In this document: in pieces, positions 43,294-53,308 of the stretch
How positions within the stretch are numbered: the first letter of the stretch is position 1
Layout: every line of letters starts with the position of its first letter
Assembly: GCA_023055355.1 (NCBI GenBank)
Contig: JALJCS010000050.1
Span: forward strand, 1,302,001 to 1,366,000
Source: Agelaius tricolor
Taxonomy: Eukaryota > Chordata > Aves > Passeriformes > Icteridae
Length of the DNA: 64,000 bases
Direction of reading: 5' to 3'
The notes under the pieces: model-generated
What the model was told of the DNA's origin: nothing
Database searches by the model: none
What the model saw: only the letters and a program-made list of their open reading frames with translations
Position numbers and translations under genes: made by a program

Positions 43294-45030
43294 ATGGATA
43301 AAGACAGGCAAGCAGCATATGATTTATTTACTGACTTTTTACGAGGGCGTCAGATTAGAGGAATAGATTTACAGAAAGAACTTCCTGGGTTGTTAGCTTA
43401 TGGGTGTGCACAGGGGTTTTTTCGTAATCCACATACAGTGCATGAATTGTCGGAGTGGCGTATATTCGGGGATAAGCTGTGGCACGCAGTCATAGATGAC
43501 GATAAGACCGCGAAAAGGTGGGGGAAGTTATGGCGAGTCGTTCATGATGAATTGCTAAAATACCAGGCAGAGGAAAGAGCTGCCCGGCAGGCCAGTGCAG
43601 CTCATGAAAGGAACAGGAGTTATGGGGACTGGTTTGGTTCCCCGCTGCCTCCTGTTACGCCCACAGTCAATCTGCCGCCGGCATTGCCTTCTACCTTAAA
43701 CGGCAGTTTCCCACCCCCATCGGTGCCTGCTCTAAGCAGCACGGCCCCGCCAGCTTCGGCGCCTGTTTTGACGGGCACCCCCTCACCGATTTCGGTTCCT
43801 GCCTCGGGTGGCGGTCTGCCGCCGGCACCGGCATCTGCAATAAGCGGCGGCTCCCCGCCAACCCCAGCCCCCGCTCCAGACAACGGCTCCCCGCCGCTAC
43901 CAGTTCCTCTTTCGGGCAGCAGCCCCCCCCCGGGTGTCCTCCAGCCGTGCCGTCCGCGCCGCCTGTCCTGGTGTTGAGCCCTACACCTCCTCCGCTTAGC
44001 GGTTCGACCGTCCCCGGGTCGGACGGTGACCTTGCAAGGGCCGTTGCTCAGCAGCGAAGGGAGGCATGGGCGGCGGTAGCTAAAGAATTTATGGACACGG
44101 GGGATGAGGAGGCAAGATCGGCTGCTATGGAAATGGCCTGCCCGGTGGTCTATTCTCCCCAGCCGGGGGGAGGGTCTCAAGCCACAATAACTGCCCTGGA
44201 CTGGAAACTGTTATCGCAGTTACGATCCACAGTTAGTCAATTTGGAGTAACTAGTGAACCCACAAAACAAATGCTGGATTACATGGGGCACTCAGGTTTT
44301 GCTGCCGGCAGATTGCAGGACGGTAACGCGGCTCATTTTTACTCAACACCAACAGCTTTTATTTAATGCCCATTGGCAGGCGATTTGTCAGCAATGTGTC
44401 GCAGTGGTACGGCAACCAGGAGACCCGTTATATGGGGTGACCCTGGAGGAGTTAATGGGGTTCGGGCCGTTTCTTAGAACGGAGGCACAAGCATTGATTG
44501 GGCCCGAAAAGTGCAGGGAGGCTATGCGGTTAGCACGTTTAGCTATCGACAGAATTAAGGACCCAGGAGGAATTCCTTCTTACATGGGAATGAAGCAAGG
44601 TATGGAAGAGTCTTTCGGAGCTTTTATAGACAGGGTAGCCAGCGCTATTGAACGAGCAGGAGTCCCTGAATTCATGAAAGGGTCCATGCTCAAACAATGC
44701 GCACTTCAAAACGGCAATCAGCTTACCAAGAATGTGATAAATACCCTGGGGGCTAATTGGTCTATAGAGGAAGCTTTAGAGCGATTAGCAAATGTTCTGC
44801 TGGGATCACAAGCAATGTTAGTAGATGCTATTAAAGAGCTAGGGGCCGGGTTGCAGAAGCAGGCAGAGTCCTCTCAAAACCAAGTACTGGCAGCCCTCGC
44901 CCCGCTCCAAGCAGCTGCAATAAATGCTCCACGAGCTCCATCGACTGGCCGATTCAAATGCTACCGATGTGGAGGAATGGGACATGCGCGACGGGACTGT
45001 CCCGCCGTCAGTGTTTGGTGTAGCCGTTGA
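43294..45030 (+). pseudogene. gag: Gag of class II ERV, two frameshifts
   Basis: Matrix starts at 43294 (MDKDRQAAYDLF) and runs into a Pro/Ser-rich linker whose frame ends at 43977. The next segment is in another frame (43947-44366), and the capsid returns to the first frame (to 45030), so indels lie near the C-run at 43921-43932 and near 44310-44345. The capsid has a major-homology-like SFGAFIDRVASAIE and the nucleocapsid one clear CCHC knuckle CYRCGGMGHARRDC. The breaks would prevent a full Gag. Confidence 0.88.
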
Positions 45031-45881
45031 CGCCTGGACACCCACAATACCGGAATCTGCAGATGCCGCTCGGGAAACCGCAGAGCCAGCGCGCCCGCCA
45101 GCCGCCACGCCCAGACACAAATAGCAGCTGTCACAACTTCGACTCAACCTGCCTCCAGCCCGCAACTGCCGGGAGCCTTGGACTAGACCTCGAAGCAGCA
45201 GCAGCCGTGACTTTGATGACTACTCGCCCGGAGAAGGTTCCAACTGGGGTAAAAGGGCCACTCATTATTGACGGCTTACCTATGGGGGCTCTGCTTTTAG
45301 GGCGTTCCTCGGCTACAATGATGGGATTATTTGTTTTATCTGGAATAATAGACGCTGATTATACAGGGGAGATTTCTATTATGGTGCATACTCTTTTTCC
45401 ACCGATGCGGATCGAAAAGGGACAAAGGATAGCTCAATTGATTCCTCTGCAGCAGTTGGCTAAGACTGTACCCCCTCGCCAGGCACAGTCCAGAGGAGAG
45501 CATGGATTCGGACCCACGGGGGGCCTTGCCCTTTTGACAATGAACTTAAATGAACGGCCAAAGAGCACTGTTGTTTTGGACTATCAGGGCGAAAGGCGAA
45601 CCTTGGAAGGACTGTTAGACACTGGCGCAGACTCCAGCATTGTGAGTCCGGATTTTTGGCCCCACGATTGGCCATTGCAGTCAACTACTATGCCAGTAAC
45701 CGGAGTTGGAGGCCTGACACTTGCAAGGAAGACACCCATGCTATCTGTGACGGTTGAGGATAAAACTGTACGAGGTGTTTTGTCAGTTGTACCTTTGCCT
45801 CCTACTGTGCAGTGTCTAATCGGTCGGGACATTCTGGCTCAGATGGGTGTGGTTTTGACAAATGAGCACCCTTTAGGCTAA
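45024..45881 (+). CDS. pro: dUTPase-protease (Pro) of class II ERV
   Basis: The frame is -1 relative to the last gag frame. The first half is a dUTPase-like fold (GLDLEAA, GLFVLSGIIDADYTGE, RIEKGQRIAQLIPL), which in betaretroviruses sits upstream of protease. The second half is the aspartic protease: LLDTGADSSIV active site, then IGRDILAQMG near the C-terminus. Both motifs are intact. dUTPase would keep uracil out of viral DNA; protease matures Gag. No convincing gag-pro slip site is visible, as a TAG at 45021 closes the pro frame just upstream. Whether it is expressed is doubtful given the broken gag. Confidence 0.85.
   Translation, partial: PLTPGHPQYRNLQMPLGKPQSQRARQPPRPDTNSSCHNFDSTCLQPATAGSLGLDLEAAAAVTLMTTRPEKVPTGVKGPLIIDGLPMGALLLGRSSATMMGLFVLSGIIDADYTGEISIMVHTLFPPMRIEKGQRIAQLIPLQQLAKTVPPRQAQSRGEHGFGPTGGLALLTMNLNERPKSTVVLDYQGERRTLEGLLDTGADSSIVSPDFWPHDWPLQSTTMPVTGVGGLTLARKTPMLSVTVEDKTVRGVLSVVPLPPTVQCLIGRDILAQMGVVLTNEHPLG
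45869..45875 (+). promoter_or_regulatory. Candidate pro-pol -1 frameshift site CCCTTTA
   Basis: C_CCT_TTA fits X_XXY_YYZ in the pro reading frame, two codons before the pro stop (45879-45881). A slip of -1 leads straight into the long pol frame, which is open from here. A downstream pseudoknot was not modelled. Confidence 0.6.
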
Positions 45882-48583
45882 GGGCCATTGCATGGACTTT
45901 CCCAATCCCATTGACCTGGACCACGAACACTCCGGTATGGGTTAAGCAGTGGCATTTAAAAAGGGAAAGTCTCGAGCAGGTTCACATGCTGGTATACGAA
46001 CAATATAAACAAGGACATTTACAGCTGTCAACAAGTCCATGGAACACGCCCATCTTTGTGATTAAAAAGAAGTCGGGAAAGTATCGCTTAATACATGATT
46101 TGCGAGCTGTGAATGAACAGATGGAGCCTATGGGAGCCTTACAACCCGGATTACCTAACCCAGCTATGCTGCCAAGGGACTGGCCACTTCTGATTATTGA
46201 TCTGAAGGACTGCTTCTTTACTATTGCTCTGCATCCTCGAGATACTCGGAGGTTTGCATTCACTTTGCCTTCTTTAAACAGAGCAGAGCCGGACAAGAGA
46301 TTCGAATGGGTTTCTCTTCCCCAGGGAATGCGGAACAGCGCCACCTTGTGTCAACTTTATGTCGCTGCAGCTCTACAGCCCTTGCGGCATGCCTGGCCTG
46401 ACACAATTATTTATCATTATATGGATGACATTCTATTTGCACAACCAGAACCTTTTGCGCGTCAACAAATTCAGGCAATACATGATGCTCTGAAGCTCCA
46501 TGGACTGACTGTAGCTCCTGAAAAAATTCAGTTGTCTGCACCGTGGAAATATTTGGGGTGGACACTTACTGATCAAATTGTTACCCCTCAAAAATTGCAA
46601 TTAAACATCAAATTACATACATTGCATGATGTTCAGAAATTACTGGGGGATCTACAGTGGCTATGCCCCATTGTTGGTATCCCTAATGACCTCTTGGACA
46701 AGCTTCGACCTTTACTGAAGGGGACTGATCCGGCACAGCCTGTTCGTATAGCCCCTGAACAGGCTGAGACATTGCAGCAGATATTGGACTGTGTTACACA
46801 AGGCAGTGTTCGGAGACGTGATCTCGACCTTCCTATACAGCTGATGGTTTGGTGCGGGCCAAAATTTTTACTGGGTGCACTTACTCAGCATAACAGAAAA
46901 ACGGGGGAGACATGGGCCTTGGAATGGATATCTCCTCCACTTCAACAACATAAAACCCTTCTTCAGAAAATTGAAAGTCTAGCTGATCTGCTTAAAAAGG
47001 GTCGTGAACGGACAATACAGATTATGGGAAAGGAACCTGATCAGATACAGATACCAATGAAAAAGGATACATTGACCTGGTATCTGGCAAACAGTATGGA
47101 GTTACAAGAGGCCCTGTTGGGAGCCGGTAGCATGACTGCCACTGATGATATTCCCAATGTACCATTGAATTGGGTAGGACAATGGGGTTGGATTCAATGC
47201 CCAAAAAGATCACTGAAGTCCTTATCGGATGCTACAACTGCCTACACTGATGCAGGAAGAAAATCTAAAACTGCTGCAGTGACCTGGCGAGAAAAGGGAC
47301 AATGGCATCATCACATACTCCGAGCTACTGAGGTGGACACTTTACAAACGATGGAGCTTTTGGCTGTTGTATGGGCCATGATGCATTTCTCTGGACCTCT
47401 TAACATTGTAACAGATTCTTTGTATGTTGCAGGAGTGTGTGAGAGAATAGAGGATGCCTCCATAAAAGAGGTTCAAAACAGGAGGTTACACGAGCTGTTT
47501 ATGCAACTGCAGAGAGCAATTAGGCTAAGGACGCATTCCTTTTGTGTTATCCATATCAGAAGTCACAAATGGGATATTGGTCTGGGAGAAGGTAACATGC
47601 GAGCAGATAAGTTAGTCTCAGTCACACAAGCAACTCCGATTCCCAAACAGACCATAGCCAGAGAGGCACACTCCATGTTCCACCAGAATGGAAAAGGCCT
47701 TCATAGAGAATTTCAAATATCTATGGAGGAGGCACGGGCAATAGTCAAAGCCTGTCCTATATGCAGTCATCATAATGGAGGCTGTGGTTTAGGTCTGGGA
47801 GTTAACCCAAGAGGGCTGAGCACAAATGAGACCTGGCAAATGGATGTCACACATGTGGCAGAGTTTGGGAGGTTGAAGTATGTACATGTTACCATAGACA
47901 CTTACAGTCATTTTATATGGGCCACAGCGCAGACTGGTGAGAAAGCAGGGCAGGTAGAGAGACATCTCAGCAGTTGTTTTGCAGTAATGGGAGTACCACA
48001 GCGTATCAAGACAGACAATGGGCCTGCTTACAGTAGCAAAAGAATAAAGCAATTTCTGCAAATGTGGGGAATAGAGCACATAACCGGCATCCCCAATTCT
48101 CCTACAGGACAAGCGATTGATTTTCTCTTACTTGCACAAGGCCATGGCTGTGATGAATTTGAGGGCATGTGTTGCATGAATCTCTCTGATCATGCACAAT
48201 CTGTACACTCACAGCTCTCTGAGTTACGGAGGTTAACTGGGAACTTACAGGTGGAATCAGGCCTTGGTATTGATGGATGGCTCAAATCTTTAAACTTAGG
48301 ATCATGGTTACGTTCAATTATTAAGGTTAGCATTCTAGTAGCTATTGTAGTTTTGTTGTTAGTATTAGTTTTGCCTTGTTTTTGTATATGCTTGCAGAAT
48401 ATGGTGCGAAAGATGATAACTACTGCATTTAATCAAACTATGCTTGTTCAACAGAAAAACAGGGGAGATGTAGAGAGCTTTTTGGATAATTGGTTAGCTG
48501 AGAAAGGACATTCTGATGTGATACCGATGGATAAGGGTAAGAGAAACAAGCTGGGAACTGAGCAACCGGTGCCTAATTACTGA
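45875..48583 (+). CDS. pol-env: Pol fused in frame to Env transmembrane domain
   Basis: One open frame of about 900 codons. RT: KYRLIHDLRAVN, LIIDLKDCFF, LPQGM and an intact YHYMDDILFA. RNase H: YTDAGRKSK, MELLAVVWAM, VTDSLYVAG, MRADKL. Integrase: zinc-binding HSMFHQ and CPICSHH, first Asp in WQMDVTH, second in IKTDNGPAYSS. At about 48114, after SPTGQ, the frame passes directly into env TM (AIDFLLLAQGHGC, CX6CC C-DEFEGM-CC), then a membrane anchor rich in Leu/Val, and ends inside the 3' LTR. The third catalytic residue (Glu) and integrase C-terminus, plus all of SU, are deleted. RT and RNase H motifs look intact; integration activity should be lost. Whether the fusion is translated is unknown. 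Confidence 0.93.
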   Translation, partial: RLRAIAWTFPIPLTWTTNTPVWVKQWHLKRESLEQVHMLVYEQYKQGHLQLSTSPWNTPIFVIKKKSGKYRLIHDLRAVNEQMEPMGALQPGLPNPAMLPRDWPLLIIDLKDCFFTIALHPRDTRRFAFTLPSLNRAEPDKRFEWVSLPQGMRNSATLCQLYVAAALQPLRHAWPDTIIYHYMDDILFAQPEPFARQQIQAIHDALKLHGLTVAPEKIQLSAPWKYLGWTLTDQIVTPQKLQLNIKLHTLHDVQKLLGDLQWLCPIVGIPNDLLDKLRPLLKGTDPAQPVRIAPEQAETLQQILDCVTQGSVRRRDLDLPIQLMVWCGPKFLLGALTQHNRKTGETWALEWISPPLQQHKTLLQKIESLADLLKKGRERTIQIMGKEPDQIQIPMKKDTLTWYLANSMELQEALLGAGSMTATDDIPNVPLNWVGQWGWIQCPKRSLKSLSDATTAYTDAGRKSKTAAVTWREKGQWHHHILRATEVDTLQTMELLAVVWAMMHFSGPLNIVTDSLYVAGVCERIEDASIKEVQNRRLHELFMQLQRAIRLRTHSFCVIHIRSHKWDIGLGEGNMRADKLVSVTQATPIPKQTIAREAHSMFHQNGKGLHREFQISMEEARAIVKACPICSHHNGGCGLGLGVNPRGLSTNETWQMDVTHVAEFGRLKYVHVTIDTYSHFIWATAQTGEKAGQVERHLSSCFAVMGVPQRIKTDNGPAYSSKRIKQFLQMWGIEHITGIPNSPTGQAIDFLLLAQGHGCDEFEGMCCMNLSDHAQSVHSQLSELRRLTGNLQVESGLGIDGWLKSLNLGSWLRSIIKVSILVAIVVLLLVLVLPCFCICLQNMVRKMITTAFNQTMLVQQKNRGDVESFLDNWLAEKGHSDVIPMDKGKRNKLGTEQPVPNY
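48452..48468 (+). promoter_or_regulatory. Polypurine tract
   Basis: Purine-rich GAAAAACAGGGGAGA run immediately before the 3' LTR, the plus-strand priming site. Confidence 0.8.
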
Positions 48584-48881
48584 CGAAGGTCACAGTGACC
48601 TTCTCTAAAACGGGAAGACGGGGGAGAAAATTGCTTGCCAGAAAATGTAGCTATCCCAAGGTAGAGAAATTAGAAGAATGTACACATAGAAGCAAAATAA
48701 TTGTTAAAAGATAGAAGTAGGTGTGTTTGATCTAAGTGTGCTTTAACCAATAATGAGCTCGGCTTTTGCAATATGTATAAGCTTCATTAACACTAATATA
48801 AAAATGTGTAAGCTTTCAATAAACTTCGAGATTTGCTATTCATCGCATATGGTGTGTCGCATCTCTCCCGCCGTTACGACA
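48469..48881 (+). mobile_element. 3' LTR of class II ERV
   Basis: 413 bp, TGTAGAGAGC to GTTACGACA, about 98% identical to the 5' LTR. The base pairs next to the two outer ends (GGGACT left, AGCACT right) do not form a clean target duplication. Confidence 0.95.
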
Positions 48882-50155
48882 AGCACTCAAGGTGCAGCCT
48901 CACCAGTGCCCAGCACAGGGGCAGAATGACCTCCCTGCTCCTGCTGCCCACACCATTCCTGATGCAGGCCAGGAGCCATTGGCCTTCTTGGCCACCAGGG
49001 CACATTGCTGGCTCATATTCAACCGGCTGTCAGCAGCACCCCCAGGGCCCTTTCTGCCTCAACACTGTCCAGCCACACTGTCCCCAGCTTGGAACGTTGT
49101 GGGGGATTTCTGTGGCCAAAATGTGGAACTCAGCACTTGGACTTATTGAACTTCATGCTGCTGCACTCTGCCCATCCATCCAACTGATCTAAGCCTTCCT
49201 TCCTTCCTTCCTTCCTTCCTTCCTTCCTTCCTTCCTTCCTTCCTTCCTTCCTTCCTTCCTTCCTTCCTTCCTTCCTTCCTTCCTTCCTTCCTTCCTTCCT
49301 TCCTTCCTTCCTTCCTTCCTTCCTTCCTCATCACAAGCTCCCAGCTTAGTGTCCTCTGCAAATTTACTAATGAAGGACTCGATGCCCTCATCCCCGTCGT
49401 CGATAAAAACATTGAACAGAACTGGTCCCAGTACAGAGCCCTGAGGGACAGCACTGGTGCCTGGCTGCCAGCTGCATGCAGCACCATTCACCATCACTCT
49501 CTGGCCCGGCCATGCAGCCAGTTCTGAGCCCAGCACAGAGTGCTCCTGTCCAAGCCATGGGCTGCAGCTTCTCCAGGAGTGTGCTGGGGGAGACAGTGCC
49601 AAAGGCCCTGCTGGAGTCCAGATACACAACATCCACAGCCTTTCCTGCATGCACCAGGCGGTCACCTGGTCACAGAAGGAGACCAGGTTGGTCAGACATG
49701 ACCCACCCTTCATAGAGCCACGCTGGCTGGGCCTGATAGCCTGGCCATCCTGTGAGTGCTGTGGGATAGCACTCAGTATGAACTGCTCCATTAGCTCACC
49801 TGGCACTGAGGCCAGGCTAACTGGCCTGTGATTACCAGCATCCTCCTTCCTACCTTTTTTGTAAATGGGTGTCACACTGGCCAGTGTCCAATCATCTGCA
49901 ACCTCAGCAGTGAGCCACAACTCTTGATAAATGATGGAGAGAGGCTTGGCAAGCTCATCTGCCAGCTCCCTCCTCACCCTGGCATGGATCCCATCTGCAC
50001 CCAGGGATTTACAAATATCCAAGTGTCCCAGCAGTTCTCTGCTCACACACAGAGCAGGAAGGAAAACCACCACCCTTGTGCCCTTAGAACACCTTGAAAG
50101 TGTCCTACAAGCAGTGCTGGGCCAGTGGTCGAGGCAGGGAGAGCAACACACGAGC
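48882..50155 (-). mobile_element. CR1 LINE, ORF2 fragment
   Basis: Minus-strand CR1 reverse-transcriptase region: [55 protein letters not shown] (the FIDD catalytic box) and [12 protein letters not shown], with several frameshifts. After an interrupting CCTT microsatellite it resumes (48882-49193) with the downstream ORF2 part, and stops abruptly at the ERV LTR. Non-functional. Confidence 0.9.
49194..49328. repeat. (CCTT)n microsatellite, 135 bp
   Basis: About 34 uninterrupted CCTT units inside the CR1 coding region. On the minus strand it reads as an EGRK repeat. Confidence 0.98.
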
Positions 50156-51160
50156 CCAAAGGGCCCTTTGGTTCACTTACAACACCCCCAAACACCATCC
50201 TTGTTTTGGCTGCATCACAGTTTTGTTCCAGTCCTGATGGTACTTTAATAGCTTAGGATTAAAAAAGTCTAAAAAGTTGTCAGGGATATGAAAATCAGCA
50301 GGGAGAGTGCAAGAAATGTGTTTTATTTTGTGGTAGCAAAGAGCGTTTTGTAGCTGCAAAGTACAGAAGCTATTGCAAAAAAATGAGCTGGACTGAGTTG
50401 TGCTAAAGCAGAGATCTGCTGGTAAAGACACTGTCAAAAGAATCCAGTGCTTGAGGAAACCACTGAATTCATTGTTTTACAGATAAAACAAAGCCAGACA
50501 AGGCTGGAAACCACTGAATTCATTGTTTTACAGATAAAACAAAGCCAGACAAGGCAATGGGGATAATCTACTTCAGTTTTCCAAAGAATACTCTGACTTC
50601 AACCCTTCTGCCCCTCAACAGAATATTCAGAACCAGTTCCACAAGGATACTCAAGTGTTTAAATCTTACTCTAATTAAAGCTCATGGACTTCACAGGCAC
50701 TTCAAACAAAGAAAGAACAACAGCAATATTGCAATCACCTTAATTTTTAAAGATTTGTTTCCAGGCATGTTCACTAAATCACAAATATCTCCTCTAAGTG
50801 ATTCAGCTTTAAACAGGAGACAGAAAACATTATTCCCTTTTAACTACTTCCTTTAGCCCTGAAATATCTACTGAATAATGCTTTAGGCACTGTTTGGGAA
50901 CAAATTCAAAAAACCCCAAGGAATTAGATGTGCAGAGTTGATACTTAGCTGACCTCTTCATCTACTTCAGAGCAAAGTTTCACTTGCTGTGAAATTGTAT
51001 CTGAAACATGAAGAGATTTTGATCAATGTCTTTCTAAAAACAGTAACAGTGAAACTGTTTAACAGTTACAGATATGAAACTGTGAGACTACTCATGAAAA
51101 TTAAACCTTGACAAGATATAAAAATCTAAAGAAGGTGCATGGCAAATGTTCCAATCGTAC
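50156..51160. other. Intron-like AT-rich sequence 3' of SYCP1 exon
   Basis: No further SYCP1 exon was found here by reading the minus strand. It holds the 51-bp tandem duplication below. Confidence 0.5.
50461..50562. repeat. 51-bp tandem duplication
   Basis: Two perfect adjacent copies, each starting CACTGAATTCATTG and ending before GG-CTGG/AATGG. Confidence 0.95.
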
Positions 51161-53138
51161 CTGAATCAGTGATTTCGCCACGGTTCGACACATCAAATGG
51201 CAGCTTAAAGTCATCATCTGAGCATCTGTTCAAACCCTGAACAAATTTAAACATTAGTTCCTTATGGGCAGATTTGTAAAGAAAGAATTATAAAATCCAT
51301 AAAAAATCCCTACAGATGATGTGAAAATAGAATTGGTCATTAATAAAACAGCTGCCTACAAATTTCAAAGCCCAAGGTATTGGTAATGGCTTTGGAACTC
51401 ACTTCTTCCTGCCCAGTGGTTGATCAAACTGTTGGTGTCCTGCAGTTTGATTTATAGACTGTGGCCAAAGGGGAGCTTTCAATGCAGGGAACTCAGCAGC
51501 TCCTGCCTGGCTGGGCCCTGGTGCATGGCAAAGGACTCAAGGAGACAAATTACTTTTTTGAAGACCAGTAGTTGACATTTCTTTCTTGCTTTGCTTCCAA
51601 GGGCACTTCTAAACTATATCTGATTATGTTTCAGCATGAAAATACCCTTTTACAAGGTTTTTAAGTCACAGAGGTTCATCCTGTAAACAGCTAACTCATC
51701 TGCTGTCAGAATATCCTGTTGAATCTCAACATATTTCATAAGGAGCTTCAACATGAAAAAATAACTTGTTGAATTCCCATAACTCAGTGTGGGGACAGAA
51801 CATTTTCACTGCACACCTGATCTGGTGAGACCAAGACACCAACACCAGTGCGAGCATCTGAGTGGGGCCTGTGGGAATCCATCAAATCAGAGGGGTTTGG
51901 GAAAGCTGCAAAAGGCAGCCTCAGAGGCAGCAGAACTGTGATTAGAGCCAAGCAGTAGCCATGAGATAGGTCAGCAGAAAAATTATTTAAAAAGTAGAAA
52001 AGTAAGGGCAAATAGAACAATGGTCTGTGTATTAACACTTGTCTAGAATAACTCCCTAAGTTACAGAAAAGTTTATCTAGGGAGATATTAGGAAGTTCTA
52101 AGCTTAATAATGGAGCTCTGTGCATTGTGTTTTAAGGCTTACAAGCAGCAGGTATTGTATTCAAAAAAGGCAAGCATTGTTTGAACCAAAGGTACCTGTG
52201 CTTACAGTGGTACTATAAGAACTACTGTCAATATGCTTTTGCTTTGTGTGATTGGTCAAAAAACTTTGAAAGTAAGTTGTAAAATTAAGTTCTTGGTCTG
52301 CTGCCTGGGATGTGAGCTGCTGGCATCTTCCCATTGTCATCACCATGTAATGAGACTGATGCTGGAAAAGAAAACAGCTCAAGGCAGTTCCTCAGCAGTC
52401 CCGTCCCGTTTGTGATTTGTACACAGAGCCCGGCCGGCGATAGAGCCCTGCTCGCTCTCTGGGCTCAATTACCCACATCAAACACGGACTTACAGCACAG
52501 AGCGGATGCTCAAGAAGATGATTCCCTTCAGTTTTGATAGAAAACAACAACAAAAGTCTTTGAAATTCAAACCGAAGATGTCTGTGCATATGCCAGAAAC
52601 GAGTAGGCAGGAGCCGTCCCGGCCCACGCAGGGGCAGGTGTGTGTGTGCTCCAGCCCGGGGCTGTGCCGGGGCAAGGGGCAGGTGTGTGTGTGCTCCAGG
52701 CCGGGGCTGTGCCGGGGCAAGGGGCAGGTGTGTGTGTGCTCCAGGCCGGGGCTGTGCCGGGGCAAGGGGCAGGTGTGTGCGTGCTCCAGCCCGGGGCTCT
52801 GCCGGGGCAAGGGGCAGGTGTGTGTGTGCTCCAGGCCGGGGCTGTGCCGGGGCAAGGGGCAGGTGTGTGTGTGCTCCAGCCCGGGGCTCTGCCGGCCACT
52901 CCCCGGGCCCAGCACTGTCCCCGTGTCCCCAGGGAAGGGCCCCTGCGCTTTCCCCCCGTCCCCTCCTCAGCCGCGGCCTCCAGAGCAGCACAGCCCGAGG
53001 GGGCGGCCGGGGAGGGGGGCTTTGGGGCCGCCCTCAGCGGCCCCGCGGCCGAGCGCTCACCTGGGATCTGCCCGCAAACACCTGCCCAGCGCTCAGGCGC
53101 GGCGGCATGAACAATTTAAAGTGGTTTTCCTTCTCCAT
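51161..53138 (-). CDS. SYCP1: SYCP1 (synaptonemal complex protein 1), 5' part
   Basis: First coding exon 53061-53138 (26 codons, MEKENHFKLFMPPR, ends in GATCCCAG then gtgagc) matches the human SYCP1 start MEKQKPFALFVPPR. A second exon, 51161-51236 (acceptor TTGTTCAG, donor gtacga), reads NRCSDDDFKLPFD, matching human NKCTEDDFEFPF, and ends one base into the next codon. About ten residues between them in human are not placed, so a short exon is unresolved. SYCP1 forms the transverse filaments that zip homologous chromosomes together in meiosis. Start Met and the GC-rich promoter fit a real 5' end. No later exon (coiled-coil body) was found in the window on this strand; CR1 and ERV sequence begins at 50155, so this may be a truncated copy or have a very long intron. 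Confidence 0.75.
51237..53060. other. SYCP1 intron sequence
   Basis: AT-rich left part, GC-rich right part with the 45-bp minisatellite. No LTR recognised. A stretch at about 51540-51610 could hold a short exon but lacks a pyrimidine tract. Confidence 0.5.
52631..52895. repeat. 45-bp minisatellite in SYCP1 intron 1
   Basis: Six near-perfect units starting at 52631, 52676, 52721, 52766, 52811 and 52856, each GGGGCAGGTGTGTGTGTGCT followed by a CCGGGGCT segment. The period is a multiple of three, so it generates long Cys-rich open frames. Confidence 0.97.
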
Positions 53139-53308
53139 GGCTCCGATAAAAGGGCGGGCGGAGCGGCCCCACCTCCCGGCGGCCGCTGAGGGCGGGCGCG
53201 AAGGGCGGGAAGCGGCAGCGGCCCCTCAGCGCGGGGGCGGGGGCGCCGCCTAGCGGAGCTCGCGGGGCACGGCCCGGGCACGGCCCGGCCGGACAGAGCG
53301 GCGGCCGC
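53139..53308 (-). promoter_or_regulatory. CpG-rich promoter region of SYCP1
   Basis: Dense CpG sequence immediately upstream of the SYCP1 ATG, with a TTTTAT A/T-rich patch 10-15 bases before it and GGGCGG boxes (Sp1-like). Confidence 0.5.

Noticed and set aside
51540..51612. Possible short SYCP1 exon ending in VFKK before gtaatt
   Set aside because: Suggestive match to the human residues preceding the next exon, but the acceptor side is purine-rich and lacks a pyrimidine tract.
52506..53189. 227-codon Cys-rich plus-strand frame
   Set aside because: Antisense to SYCP1 exon 1 and made by the 45-bp minisatellite.
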